DNA of 23,861 nucleotides from Acidimicrobiaceae bacterium. GTDB taxonomy: Bacteria; Actinomycetota; Acidimicrobiia; Acidimicrobiales; Palsa-688. Each line of letters starts with the position of its first letter. Within the stretch, counting starts at the first letter, position 1. The translations under genes and the position numbers were made by a program. The stretch spans positions 1-23,861 of the forward strand of contig DAHWQF010000002.1 of assembly GCA_027334785.1 (NCBI GenBank), read 5' to 3'. The notes under the pieces were generated by a model. That model ran no database searches. It had not been told where the DNA came from and worked only from the letters and a program-made list of their open reading frames with translations. Positions 7,774 to 15,677 of the stretch are shown piece by piece.

Positions 7774-9561
7774 GTGACGGCCGCCGTCTCAACCAAGAGA
7801 GCGCTCACCGGCGTGGCCCTCCTAGCGGTAACCGGCCTCGCTCCCGGGCACGTCTTCCCTGGGTTGGAACGGCCGGCGCTCGTACCGGCTCCCAAGAGCT
7901 TCGAGCCGGCGTCGGTCAGCTTCGTGTCGGCCTCGCAGGGTTTCGTGCTCGGCACTGCGGGCTGTACCCACGCGCCCTGCAGGTCCGCAATCGCCGCCGC
8001 TTCTGACGGCGGACAGGCCTGGGTGCCGCTGCCTGCCCCCCCGGCCCCTCTCGGCCCGGGCTCCCGCCTGGCCGTGACGAGGCTCGCCTTCGCCGACGCC
8101 TCCGACGGCTGGGCCTACGGGCCAGCGCTGTGGTCCACCCACGACGGCGGCGCCACCTGGGGCAAGGTGGGGACCGGGGGGGCCGTCTTGGACCTCGCCG
8201 CCTCCGGCGGCTTCGCCTACGCCCTGGTGGAGAGCTGGAAGGCCTGGGGCGAGGGCCGGGCCGGGGCAAGGGCGACACTGGAGCGCACCCCGGTGGGCTC
8301 GGACGCCTGGCACCCCCTGCCCGGCATCTCGGGTGCCCTTACGTCGATGACCTGGCAGGGCCGCACGGGCTGGGTCGTGGGATCCGGCGGCCGCGACTTC
8401 TCGGCACCCGAGCAGATCTGGAGGACGACCGACGCCGGGGCCAGCTGGGCACGGCTACCCGACCCCTGCTACCAGCCCCGCCAAGGCACCGACCTCGTAG
8501 GGCTGGCCTCCCCGGACGGGGCCCACCTGTTCGAGCTGTGCGCCGGCAACCCCGGTGCGGGCCAGGAGGGAAAGGAGGTGCTCGCCTCGGCCAACGGCGG
8601 GGCCACGGACCATCTGGCAGGCAGGCTGCCGCTGGAGGGGCTGGCGCGCCAGGTCGCCGCTGCGACCACGCAGGACCTGGTGGTCTCGGCCACCTCCGGC
8701 GGGAGCGTCCTCTACCGCTCGGGCGACGGGGGGCGGACCTGGGGAGCCAAGGGGCTGGCCGACGGTGGGGCAGGCCTTCACGACCTCGCCTTTGCCAGCC
8801 CGACGGAGGGCGTGGTGGTCGACGGGTACCCGTGGGACGGCCCCCCCTTCCCGGACCAGTTGCTCATGACGCGCGACGGCGGTGCCACCTGGTCGGTGGT
8901 GCCGGTGAACCCCCTCCGGCCACCCCGGGTCGGCCCGGGGGCAGTGTGGGCAGAGGCGCTCCGGGGCGGCCAGCTGAAGGCCTATTCTGCGTGCGCGCCG
9001 CCCGGCGCCAAGCCCAGCCCCATCACCAAGTGCACCGACCGTTTCATGGAGTCCCACGGCGCCTCGGCCGCGGCGGTCGCCTACTTCAACGCCACCGGCA
9101 CGTACCTGATCGGCGGCTACTTCGGCAGGGGGAGGGTGGGCGTCGGCTACACCCTGCTCCCGTTCCCGGCGAACTACGACGAGGGCTTCGTCCTGCTGAA
9201 CGCGGCCCAGCAGTACTTCTACCCCCCACTGCCCTCGGTCACCTCCCCCGCCTACGCCAAGCTCCACCGGGCTTACCCGTACCTCAGCGTCTACACGGAC
9301 TCGGTCGTCCCCCAGCTCGAAGCGGCGCGGGCGCTGCCGGGAGGCGGTGAGGAGCTCGTCTTCCAGTTCCAGCTCTACAACCAGTGCTCCGCCTGCGCCA
9401 CCGCCTACCGGGCACGCGTCGGCTACGAGTTCTCGCCGGCAGGCGGTTTTGCCGGCTCGGCGTCCCTCGGGCCCTGCCTGGGGCCGGAGCCCCAAGGCAG
9501 CCCCCGGGCCAAGGTCCAAGAGCCCGCCTGCCCCTCGGTCCTCGCAAGCCCTCCGCAGTGA
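7774..9561 (+). CDS. Exported Asp-box (BNR/sialidase-type) beta-propeller protein with a Cys-containing C-terminal domain
   Basis: The product is 595 residues from GTG 7774. Residues 8-25 (KRALTGVALLAVTGLAPG) look like a signal sequence, followed directly by Pro-rich mature sequence. Asp-box-type turns recur at about 77-83 (SDGGQAW), 121-129 (STHDGGATW), 218-225 (TTDAGASW), 316-323 (SGDGGRTW) and 366-373 (TRDGGATW), with a degenerate one near 272. That spacing fits a beta-propeller of the BNR or Ycf48-like type. Sialidase catalytic residues are not apparent, so I call no enzyme activity. Residues 385-595 form a separate domain with several Cys residues (CAPP, KCTDR, QCSACATA, LGPC), probably disulfide-bonded outside the cell. 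The start has only a weak ribosome site. Its TGA overlaps the GTG of the next gene (GTGA at 9558-9561). Confidence 0.75.
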   Translation: MTAAVSTKRALTGVALLAVTGLAPGHVFPGLERPALVPAPKSFEPASVSFVSASQGFVLGTAGCTHAPCRSAIAAASDGGQAWVPLPAPPAPLGPGSRLAVTRLAFADASDGWAYGPALWSTHDGGATWGKVGTGGAVLDLAASGGFAYALVESWKAWGEGRAGARATLERTPVGSDAWHPLPGISGALTSMTWQGRTGWVVGSGGRDFSAPEQIWRTTDAGASWARLPDPCYQPRQGTDLVGLASPDGAHLFELCAGNPGAGQEGKEVLASANGGATDHLAGRLPLEGLARQVAAATTQDLVVSATSGGSVLYRSGDGGRTWGAKGLADGGAGLHDLAFASPTEGVVVDGYPWDGPPFPDQLLMTRDGGATWSVVPVNPLRPPRVGPGAVWAEALRGGQLKAYSACAPPGAKPSPITKCTDRFMESHGASAAAVAYFNATGTYLIGGYFGRGRVGVGYTLLPFPANYDEGFVLLNAAQQYFYPPLPSVTSPAYAKLHRAYPYLSVYTDSVVPQLEAARALPGGGEELVFQFQLYNQCSACATAYRARVGYEFSPAGGFAGSASLGPCLGPEPQGSPRAKVQEPACPSVLASPPQ

Positions 9562-9602
9562 CCGTGATGACGGTGACCGTGATGACAGTGACCCTGATGA
9601 CA
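9558..9602 (+). repeat. Three tandem 15-bp units containing many in-frame start codons
   Basis: Units are GTGACCGTGATGACG (9558-9572), GTGACCGTGATGACA (9573-9587) and GTGACCCTGATGACA (9588-9602). Fifteen bases equals five codons, so each unit encodes V-T-(V/L)-M-T without changing frame. The array supplies GTG or ATG in the frame of the next gene at 9558, 9564, 9567, 9573, 9579, 9582, 9588 and 9597, beginning at the GTGA overlap with the previous stop. Confidence 0.9.
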
Positions 9603-11669
9603 TCAGGCCAAGCCCGGCGACCGGGGCCAAGGCGCTCCGAGGCTCTCCTCGCGGCCCTCGTCGCCGCGAGCTTCCTCGCCGCCCCCTCCCAGGCTGTGGC
9701 GACGACCGCGAGCTGGCCGGCCCTGGTCCGCCAGGCCATGGGCTACGCCGCCCCCCGCACCCGCGTCCCCCTGGAGGCCCCCACGGGCCGGTTGTGGCCC
9801 ACCGGCCGGCCCGGAGGGCCCAACTCCGCCCGCGTGACGGCTGGCGCCGACCGCTACGAGGTGGAGATCTATACCTGCCCTCAGCCGCTGCCCCTGAACG
9901 CCCCGGGGATAGGCAAAGGGCTCTGCGGGGACATGGCCTCGATTTACGGTGGTTTCGGCGGCCAGGCCTTCCCCACCGCCAACAGGGCTTCGGCATCGCT
10001 TTACTCCGCCGCTGGCGCCCCTCCCTCCTCCCCGGCAGACATGGCCGGGGAGGGCTGCCCCAAGTCCCGCCCGGTCCCGCTCGGGGACGGGGTCGTAGCC
10101 ACGCTTTACTACGGCCCCCAGCCTTCCCTCAACTGCGGGGCCACCTGGCACGAGGGCAGCTGGGCGTTCTCCTTGTCCGGGGACCTGAACGGGGGCACAG
10201 GCGGCGACCACAGCGCGCCCTGGGAGCCCATAGCCCGCGGCGAGGTGGCGTACCTCGCCGCCCACCGGGTCGGCGGCGCCGCCGAGGGAGTGTTCAGCGG
10301 CGACATAGCCCCCGACGGGTCCCACACCAGCCTTGCCTGGCGGACCGGCACCGACGTCTACAACGCGTCGCTCTACCACGGCGACGCGCTCGCCTTGGCC
10401 GCGTCCATGGCCCCCTACCCGAGGCTCGGGCGCCGGCTCGGGGCCAGCCTGATCGCCTTCTTGGACCAGGCCGGCATCGGGGTGCTCGACCCGGCGAACG
10501 GCGGGTGGTCGATGCTGGCGCAGTTCCCGGTCCCGAAGTACGGCTTCTCGGGCCCGGTCTGGGGCCCGGCGCCTGGGGGAGGCCGGCCCGACCTGTACTT
10601 CTCGGTCAAGCAACGGCCCTTCTACGACTGGGTTTTCAGGGCAGATCCCTGGGCTGGGACGCTGAGTACTCTCGCGGCATTGAACGACCCTGCGACCGGC
10701 GGCCCGAGCGGCTTGGCCGTAGCCGGGGACGCCCTCGGGTTCACGTTCGGCTGTTGCGAGGACATCTCCGCCTACGCGGTCCCGCTCGGCGGGCGCTGGG
10801 CACCCGAGGTCCTGTTCTCCCCGCCGCCCAGGTCGGTCGAGACGAGCTTCATGGAGGGGGGTGCCCCCGACGGGCGCTTCGTCGTGTGGGTCGGCTGGCC
10901 CGGGGCCCGGCGCCCTCGGCCCCCTTGGCACTGGGCGAGCGCGACCGGGGCCACCTCGCCCTTCCCCGTCCCGGCGAGCGTCGGCCGGGCCTCCGGGCCG
11001 GTGAGCTTCTCGCCCGGCGAGGCCCAGGCGGCGGTCGCGCTGGCCTCGGGCGGGCTCGGGGTCTGGTCGCTCGCCCACCCGGGCTCGGGGATGAGCGTCG
11101 TCGGAAAGTCCCTCGGCCAGGCGGCGGCGGTCTCGTGGGGCCCGCTGGCGGGGGCGGTCGCCATCGCTGCCGGCGGGGCGCTGCGCATCCTGAGCCCCAC
11201 CCCCGGGGGCGCCCTCCCCAGCGCCATAGCGTCAGGAGACCTGCTGGCCGGCCAGGGCGTCCGGGAGGTGAGCTGGTCGGGACCGCTCGCGGCAGGGGCC
11301 TTCGGGTCGCTGCGCCCCGTCCCGCCGTTCAGCGCTGACGGCCAGGACCTGTGGGCAGCCACCAAAGAGCCGGCCGGCACGAAGAAGGTGTACGTGTGGC
11401 AGTTCGACGCCCAGGAGGTCGGGAACACAACAGCGGCCATCTCTACCATCAGCGGTACCCCGTCCAGGGCCACCCTGCAGTCCTTCCCGCCGCTGGCCGT
11501 CATCTCGGGTCCCGACGCACTGGCCAACGGCCACGTGACCTTCGGCGAGCAGGGCCAGTACGGCTGGATGCTGGGCCCGCCCTTCTGCTACCACCTCGAC
11601 TTCACCGGGGTGGCCGGCACCGCTCTTGGGGCCAGGAACCTGAGCCTGGGCCAGGCATGCCCTGTATAG
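9558..11669 (+). CDS. Exported repeat-rich protein, probable beta-propeller
   Basis: With GTG 9558 the product is 703 residues; with ATG 9597, the last start in the tandem repeat, it is 690. Both keep the signal peptide: Arg-rich QARRPGPRRS, then LLAALVAASFLAA and a PSQAVA cleavage region. The mature part has repeated short strands and turns such as GVFSGDIAPDGSHTSLAW, GIGVLDPANGGWSML, GPVSFSPGEAQAAVALASGG and AAAVSWGPLAGAVAIAAGG, resembling WD40/TolB-like propeller blades. Cys residues occur in YTCPQ, EGCPKS, GCCED, PFCYH and QACPV, suggesting extracellular disulfides. I do not recognise a named family. Coupling to the upstream gene through GTGA and the lack of a Shine-Dalgarno suggest reinitiation. 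It ends 46 bases before the next gene. Confidence 0.7.
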   Translation: MTVMTVTVMTVTLMTSGQARRPGPRRSEALLAALVAASFLAAPSQAVATTASWPALVRQAMGYAAPRTRVPLEAPTGRLWPTGRPGGPNSARVTAGADRYEVEIYTCPQPLPLNAPGIGKGLCGDMASIYGGFGGQAFPTANRASASLYSAAGAPPSSPADMAGEGCPKSRPVPLGDGVVATLYYGPQPSLNCGATWHEGSWAFSLSGDLNGGTGGDHSAPWEPIARGEVAYLAAHRVGGAAEGVFSGDIAPDGSHTSLAWRTGTDVYNASLYHGDALALAASMAPYPRLGRRLGASLIAFLDQAGIGVLDPANGGWSMLAQFPVPKYGFSGPVWGPAPGGGRPDLYFSVKQRPFYDWVFRADPWAGTLSTLAALNDPATGGPSGLAVAGDALGFTFGCCEDISAYAVPLGGRWAPEVLFSPPPRSVETSFMEGGAPDGRFVVWVGWPGARRPRPPWHWASATGATSPFPVPASVGRASGPVSFSPGEAQAAVALASGGLGVWSLAHPGSGMSVVGKSLGQAAAVSWGPLAGAVAIAAGGALRILSPTPGGALPSAIASGDLLAGQGVREVSWSGPLAAGAFGSLRPVPPFSADGQDLWAATKEPAGTKKVYVWQFDAQEVGNTTAAISTISGTPSRATLQSFPPLAVISGPDALANGHVTFGEQGQYGWMLGPPFCYHLDFTGVAGTALGARNLSLGQACPV

Positions 11670-11715
11670 CGGTAGTACCATCCCGGTCGTCGCCAGCCGC
11701 AAGAACGGAGGGACA

Positions 11716-13050
11716 ATGGTGCTTGCTGCTCCCCCTAGGCGTGGGCGCCGGCCCCAGGCGGCCCTGGGTACGTTCGTCTTCACGCTTGCTGCCGTTATTG
11801 CCCCGGTAGGCGTCAATGGCGCGGCTGCGGCCAGGGCCCTCGCGCCCAGTGGCACGCCTGCGAGCTGGGAGCCAGGACGTCTCCCCCGCTCCCATCCCCA
11901 GGTGAGCATGCTCGCCGCCAGCTGCGCCAGAACAGGGGGCTGCGTTGCTGTAGGAAAGGACCAGGGCAGCGACATCGACGTATGGACCTCGGCCAACTGG
12001 GGACGGGACTGGTCGGCCCACCTTGCCGTGGTGGCGGGCCATGCGGCCACGCCTCGGCCGGACCTCCTCTGGGCGGCGACGAGTTGCCCGGGCCCGTCGT
12101 CGTGCTATGTGGTCGGCTTTTGGCAGGCGGACTTCCAAAAGGACAGTTCTCAGCGCCTCACCTTGTGGTCCTCCGGCCCGAAAGGCGCCTGGGCGGCCCA
12201 TCCCGGGCCGCCCGGCCAGATGAGCGGGTTCCCCGCGTACCTGCTCACGGGGTTCTCCTGCCCCCGCCCCAACCTGTGCTATATGAGCGCCCAGGGCCCC
12301 TCCGGCTTCGGCCTGTGGTCATGGGCGCCAGAGCGGGCGTGGACCGCCCTGCCGCTCCCTGCCGGCTACACCGTGAAGACCACCGGTTACCCCCCGGGCG
12401 GCAACCTGCTTTCGTGCCCAGCCGCCGGGGTGTGCCGCCTGGCCGGCAACCCCGGGCCCACCCCAACCGACGCGGCCGTTTGGTTCAGCTCCGACAGCGG
12501 CCACAACTGGGCGGCCCGCCACATGACCAAGGCACCGCTGTCTTCGGTGAACAACCTCGACTGCCCGACCCTGTCCTTCTGCGCCCTGAGCGGCAACAAG
12601 TCGGGCTTCGAGACGCCGACGTTCGGTTCTTCGGGCGCGCCGGCCTTCTTCTCTTCCACCACCAACGGCGGCCGCTCTTGGCGCACCCAGCCCCTTGCCA
12701 GCTCTACGATAGACCTGCTCTTCGCCTCCTGCCCCACCTCGGCGGCCTGCTACGGCATCGGGGTGACGGGCAGCACCAAGGTTGGAGGTCCCGAGCGGCA
12801 GGTGTTGATGGCCAGCTCGACCCTGGGCGCCCGCTGGAGGACCGAGCGTCTCCCTGCCGGCGCCGACGGCTCTGGGAGCCAACTGGGCATGGGGACCTCC
12901 GGCGTCGACGACCTCCGGTGCGCGAACGCGTCACGCTGCGTGATCGCTGCCAACAGCTTAACGGTGGTGGCGCCCTGTGGACCGGGGCGCGGCTGTAACC
13001 GGGGCTGGCGCCACATGTCTGAGAGGAGTGAACATGAGCCCGCAATATGA
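11716..13050 (+). CDS. Exported seven-repeat propeller-like protein with one C-x5-C pair per repeat
   Basis: The product is 444 residues from ATG 11716 with GGAGGG just upstream. An Arg-rich start (PPRRGRRPQ) and hydrophobic stretch (ALGTFVFTLAAVIAPVGV) form a signal peptide. Seven motifs of the form (S/D/R)C-x5-C begin at Cys 70, 124, 182, 234, 283, 339 and 402, each partner exactly six residues later (for example ASCARTGGCVAVG, TSCPGPSSCYVVG, FSCPRPNLCYMSA, LDCPTLSFCALSG). The spacing of 49-63 residues matches propeller blades, so I infer a seven-bladed fold with a disulfide per blade. An extra pair, C421/C427, lies near the end. Two Asp-box-like turns occur (SSDSGHNW, STTNGGRSW). No catalytic residues are recognised. 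The gene overlaps the next start at 13034. Confidence 0.75.
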   Translation: MVLAAPPRRGRRPQAALGTFVFTLAAVIAPVGVNGAAAARALAPSGTPASWEPGRLPRSHPQVSMLAASCARTGGCVAVGKDQGSDIDVWTSANWGRDWSAHLAVVAGHAATPRPDLLWAATSCPGPSSCYVVGFWQADFQKDSSQRLTLWSSGPKGAWAAHPGPPGQMSGFPAYLLTGFSCPRPNLCYMSAQGPSGFGLWSWAPERAWTALPLPAGYTVKTTGYPPGGNLLSCPAAGVCRLAGNPGPTPTDAAVWFSSDSGHNWAARHMTKAPLSSVNNLDCPTLSFCALSGNKSGFETPTFGSSGAPAFFSSTTNGGRSWRTQPLASSTIDLLFASCPTSAACYGIGVTGSTKVGGPERQVLMASSTLGARWRTERLPAGADGSGSQLGMGTSGVDDLRCANASRCVIAANSLTVVAPCGPGRGCNRGWRHMSERSEHEPAI

Positions 13051-13880
13051 GCACCACCTTCCGCCCAGCGTGGCGGGGACCGGCACCCAAGCCGGGCTGG
13101 GCAACTCTGGGCGCCCCAGCCGGCAGAGGAGCCAGAGGCGTCCCTGGGCTGGCGTCGCCGCCTTCTTCACGTGCGCGGGGGTGCTCCTTCCCACCGGCCT
13201 GGCCGCGGCGGCGCCCCCCTGCCAGCGCGCACCGGGCCGTCCTGCCTTGCGAGGCAACGCTGCGCCAGCTCATCGCTGACGCGCTCTTTTCCGGCCCCGC
13301 CGGCCAGCGCCTCTTCGGCGCCGCAGCAGTGCAGCCCGGGAGCTTGCTCTCGCCCGCCACCGGAGCAGCTACGCCGCAGGCAGCAGCTACAAGGCAAGGC
13401 GACGCCAAGACCGCCATGGCCCAGTGTGCCTTCGAGACAGAGGCGTACCCGGCGGCAGGGCTGGCGATCGTCGTGGCGTTCCTCAACTTCGGCCCCCAAG
13501 GCAAAGCGGCCGAAAAAAAGCTCGAGGACCTGCCGCTAGCCAAGAAGAAAGCCCTGGAGAACGCCATCTTGAAGAGCATGGCCCCTGGGCCCGGCTCCAA
13601 CCCGCTGGCAAGTATCCCTGGGCTCACCAAGACCGAGACCACAACCCCCTCTCCGAAGATCTTGTCCGAAACCGTAACGGCCGTGAAGGTGACCAAGCGC
13701 TCCCGAGACCGGGCGACAATCGCCGTGACGGCTGTCTACGACGAGGTGGAGATCATGAACGGCCGCCCTAAGCGCCTAAAGCTCACCGAGACCATCCCAG
13801 GTGTCGAGGCCTGGAGGATAGGAGCGCGGTGGTTCATAACGGGCGAGCAGGGCCTGTCCCCGCCAAAGCATCAGCATTAG
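13034..13880 (+). CDS. Small secreted protein of unknown family, with a one-base shift in a C6 run after the signal peptide
   Basis: ATG 13034, with GAGAGGAG just upstream, opens a frame that encodes an Arg-rich start and a good signal peptide (WAGVAAFFTCAGVLLPTG, then LAAAAP) but stops at 13279. The mature part (CEATLRQLIADALFSGP to the end at 13880) lies in the frame opened by ATG 13047. That ATG overlaps the previous stop as ATGA, but its N-terminus is Arg/Pro-rich and not a signal. Deleting one C from the run 13214-13219 joins signal and mature parts into one protein of about 280 residues. The mature part has a charged helical segment (AAEKKLEDLPLAKKKALENAIL) and an NTF2-like end (RDRATIAVTAVYDEVEIMNG, WRIGARWFITGEQG). 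Function is unknown. It is the last gene of the propeller block. Confidence 0.6.
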
Positions 13881-13916
13881 CCTGGATTAACAAATAGAGG
13901 AAGATCGGAACGAAAA

Positions 13917-13961
13917 TTAGCGCGGCAGCCGGGCGGGGCCGGGTCAGGGTCCTGCCGCTAA
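13917..13961 (+). terminator. Stem-loop downstream of the exported-protein block
   Basis: TTAG-(CG)-CGGCAG at 13917-13928 pairs with CTGCCGCTAA at 13952-13961, ten pairs with a two-base bulge, 36 bases after the TAG at 13880. There is no T tract, so termination would rely on the stem alone or on Rho. This is a plausible end for the operon. The rest of 13881-14081 shows nothing I recognise. Confidence 0.4.
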
Positions 13962-14081
13962 CCGCGCCGGACATCGACAGTCCGATGGCAGCCTGACCCT
14001 TCGAGAGCATGCCGGCTGTGGCGAGAAGGCATACAGCTGGTCCATGCTCAGCACATGCCGGTTGACTTCCTGAACGACGAA

Positions 14082-14405
14082 TCAGTCGCCGCGTCTGCCG
14101 GTTCGGGGGCGTTCCCCGTGCCGACCTTGAGCGCTAAGTGGGACCTCGAGCGTCTCTCCGGCTTTCTCCATCTCGCCGAGCACTCGGCGTAGGTCGCGCC
14201 GCAGGCTCGGCTGCCCCTTGGGCCGGAGCCAAAACGTGAGGCCCTTGAGACCGTCACCTGCCACACCCGGCGCAGTTCCGGGGCGGCCCCCTCGGCCCGC
14301 CATCCATTCCACGTCGCGGAGGTAGCCGCGCTGGGCGCGCGTCCGCTGGTCCGGCCGGCGTTGGTCGATAGGGTAGCCCGGTGTGAACGCTGACAGTTCC
14401 GTCAC
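14082..14405 (-). CDS. Small protein of unknown function
   Basis: The product is 107 residues from GTG 14405 on the reverse strand, beginning TELSAFTPGYPIDQRRPDQRTRAQ. The centre is basic (GYLRDVEWMAGRGGRPG, LKGLTFWLRPKGQPSLRRDLRRVL) and an acidic helix (GEMEKAGETLE) follows. Residue use is protein-like rather than shadow-like up to about residue 90; the last part is Arg-rich. Support for the start is a GATAAT hexamer at 14417-14412 placed six bases before the GTG, the same spacing as two other promoters in this window. I do not recognise a family. It could be a remnant, because no partner gene is adjacent. Confidence 0.45.
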   Translation of the reverse strand: MTELSAFTPGYPIDQRRPDQRTRAQRGYLRDVEWMAGRGGRPGTAPGVAGDGLKGLTFWLRPKGQPSLRRDLRRVLGEMEKAGETLEVPLSAQGRHGERPRTGRRGD

Positions 14406-14417
14406 AAGGGCATTATC
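14406..14417 (-). promoter_or_regulatory. Leaderless-type -10 element for the small reverse-strand gene
   Basis: GATAAT (reverse strand, 14417-14412) lies six bases before GTG 14405, and no Shine-Dalgarno sequence is present. No convincing -35 is visible at the usual distance. Confidence 0.35.
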
Positions 14418-14674
14418 GGCCCGGCTGATCGTGCAGGACAGCAGTCACCCGCCGGCTGCCGACGGCGCTGGTCGCGCTCGCCGAGCTCGCCGCCCTGGCC
14501 CGCAACACCGCCGTCTTTGCCGGCAGGGCCCGCATCACCAAGCTCGCCCGGCCCACGCCTCTCCACGTCAACGCCACGGGTCGGACGGGTCATGGCCCTG
14601 GCCGCGGGCGTTCCTCGAGTCACGGGCAATGGGCGGGGGCCACATCAAAGAACCTCGATGTAGGGTGGCTGCAG
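14418..14674. other. Gene-free stretch with a possible decayed coding fragment
   Basis: A forward frame reads LPTALVALAELAALARNTAVF then AGRARITKLARPTPLHVNATG, which looks protein-like but has no start and soon degenerates. I cannot assign a family. Otherwise the stretch should hold the promoter of the ArsR gene; TAGGGT at 14661-14666 is a weak -10 candidate. Confidence 0.3.
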
Positions 14675-15067
14675 GTGATGACCATGCCTGGTCGTCCTGG
14701 CACCGAGCCGAGACAAGTCGAGCGCACTGGCCGAAAGCGTGCAGAACGCCAGCCGGCTACACCGGCGCTCGACCAAGTAGCGTGCCTCTGTAAAGCGCTC
14801 GGCCACCCCTTTCGGGTGCGCCTGGTCGCCTTCTTGAGCGGGGCGCCCCATGGCGGCGCCTACGTGTCTGAGCTCGCACCGTACCTGAAGCGGGCCCAGT
14901 CCATGGTCAGCCATCACCTGAGTGTGCTAGCGCAGGTCGGCATCATCATGAGCGAGCAGCACGGCACCTGGACCTGGTACCAGGTGGTGCCGGAGAGGCT
15001 TTCTGACTTGCGTGAGCAGCTCTCGGCCTTCATCGCCACCGCCGTGGCCCCCACGGCCGGGGGGTGA
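14675..15067 (+). CDS. ArsR/SmtB-family winged-helix transcriptional regulator
   Basis: The product is up to 130 residues; GTG 14675, ATG 14678 and ATG 14684 are all possible starts. The winged-helix domain is clear: LCKALGHPFRVRLVAFLSG (helix 1), YVSELAPYLKRAQSMVSHHLSVLAQVGIIMSE (helix-turn-helix with the SHHLSVL recognition helix) and the wing GTWTWYQVVPERLSDLREQL. Family members repress promoters and release DNA when metal or another signal binds. No ArsR-type CVCDL metal motif is present and there is a single Cys near residue 39, so the signal is probably not classic arsenic or cadmium. The next gene is a small membrane protein 52 bases downstream on the same strand, a likely regulated partner. 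The stop is TGA. Confidence 0.85.
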   Translation: MMTMPGRPGTEPRQVERTGRKRAERQPATPALDQVACLCKALGHPFRVRLVAFLSGAPHGGAYVSELAPYLKRAQSMVSHHLSVLAQVGIIMSEQHGTWTWYQVVPERLSDLREQLSAFIATAVAPTAGG

Positions 15068-15118
15068 CGGCCCAAGCAAAGGACGGCCCTCTTCAGTTCA
15101 AAGAAAGGATGTGCCTCT

Positions 15119-15466
15119 ATGTACGTCTTCGGGATCGCGATCTTGCTCGGCCTGGGAGTGATGTGTGTCGCGCGCTGGGTGGAACGGCCCCTGCAGCAGC
15201 TGCGGGACCTGGTGCCTCTGTCGCTTTACCCCGTGGTGGAAGTGGCCTTGGGGATCGCCTTGGCCTGGGCGGTGAACTTCGACCTGTGGGCGCTGTGGGG
15301 TGTGGCCATGCGCGCAGACTGGGTCGCCGTCACTTTGACCGGTGTGGCGCTCGGCGGTATCGCCCAGTTCTTCACCGCGGTCCTGGCGATGTTCTCAGGG
15401 CTCGGGCGCAAGCTAAACGACGAGGCCGAGACCATCGAGCGGCCCAAACTGGAACGGGTAGCCTGA
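15119..15466 (+). CDS. Small integral membrane protein, three predicted helices
   Basis: The product is 115 residues from ATG 15119, with AAAGAAAGGA nearby as ribosome site. Hydrophobic segments are at about 2-21 (YVFGIAILLGLGVMCVARWV), 31-54 (beginning LVPLSLYPVVEVALGIALAW) and 68-96 (beginning WVAVTLTGVALGGIAQFF). A short charged tail ends ERPKLERVA. I recognise no family. It lies directly downstream of the ArsR gene and was probably transcribed with it, so a transport or membrane-sensing role under ArsR control is a reasonable guess only. An upstream GTG in another frame at 15064 gives an unlikely protein and was not used. Confidence 0.7.
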   Translation: MYVFGIAILLGLGVMCVARWVERPLQQLRDLVPLSLYPVVEVALGIALAWAVNFDLWALWGVAMRADWVAVTLTGVALGGIAQFFTAVLAMFSGLGRKLNDEAETIERPKLERVA

Positions 15467-15580
15467 GCTTCCCGTACTGCGTCCCGGGCACGGCCGCCCT
15501 GGGCTCGGGCCGGTCGGCAGCCCGTGCCGGGTGGGCTCTACGGCCCGCTATGAGAACAGGGCCCTAAACAGGGACCAGAG

Positions 15581-15676
15581 GTGACAGTGAGCCGGCACGA
15601 CGCTCGGACCGCCGCCCGCCGCCTTGTACGCTTCGTCCCGCTCTCGTGGGCCACGGCGTCCGAGGAGGCTCCCTGA
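15581..15676 (+). CDS. Possible 31-codon leader ORF coupled to mreB
   Basis: GTG 15581 opens a frame (VTVSRHDARTAARRLVRF then VPLSWATASEEAP) closed by TGA 15674-15676, one base before the GTG of mreB. Its 3' codons contain the GAGGAGG used by mreB. This geometry would allow translation of the leader to affect access to the mreB ribosome site. The ORF has no strong ribosome site, and chance occurrence in GC-rich sequence is quite possible. Confidence 0.3.
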   Translation: MTVSRHDARTAARRLVRFVPLSWATASEEAP

Positions 15677-15677
15677 C

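Noticed and set aside
8455..9996. A 513-residue reverse ORF, and a 491-residue one at 9603-11078
   Set aside because: Arg/Gly/Pro-rich shadows of the exported propeller genes, which have signal peptides and Cys patterns.
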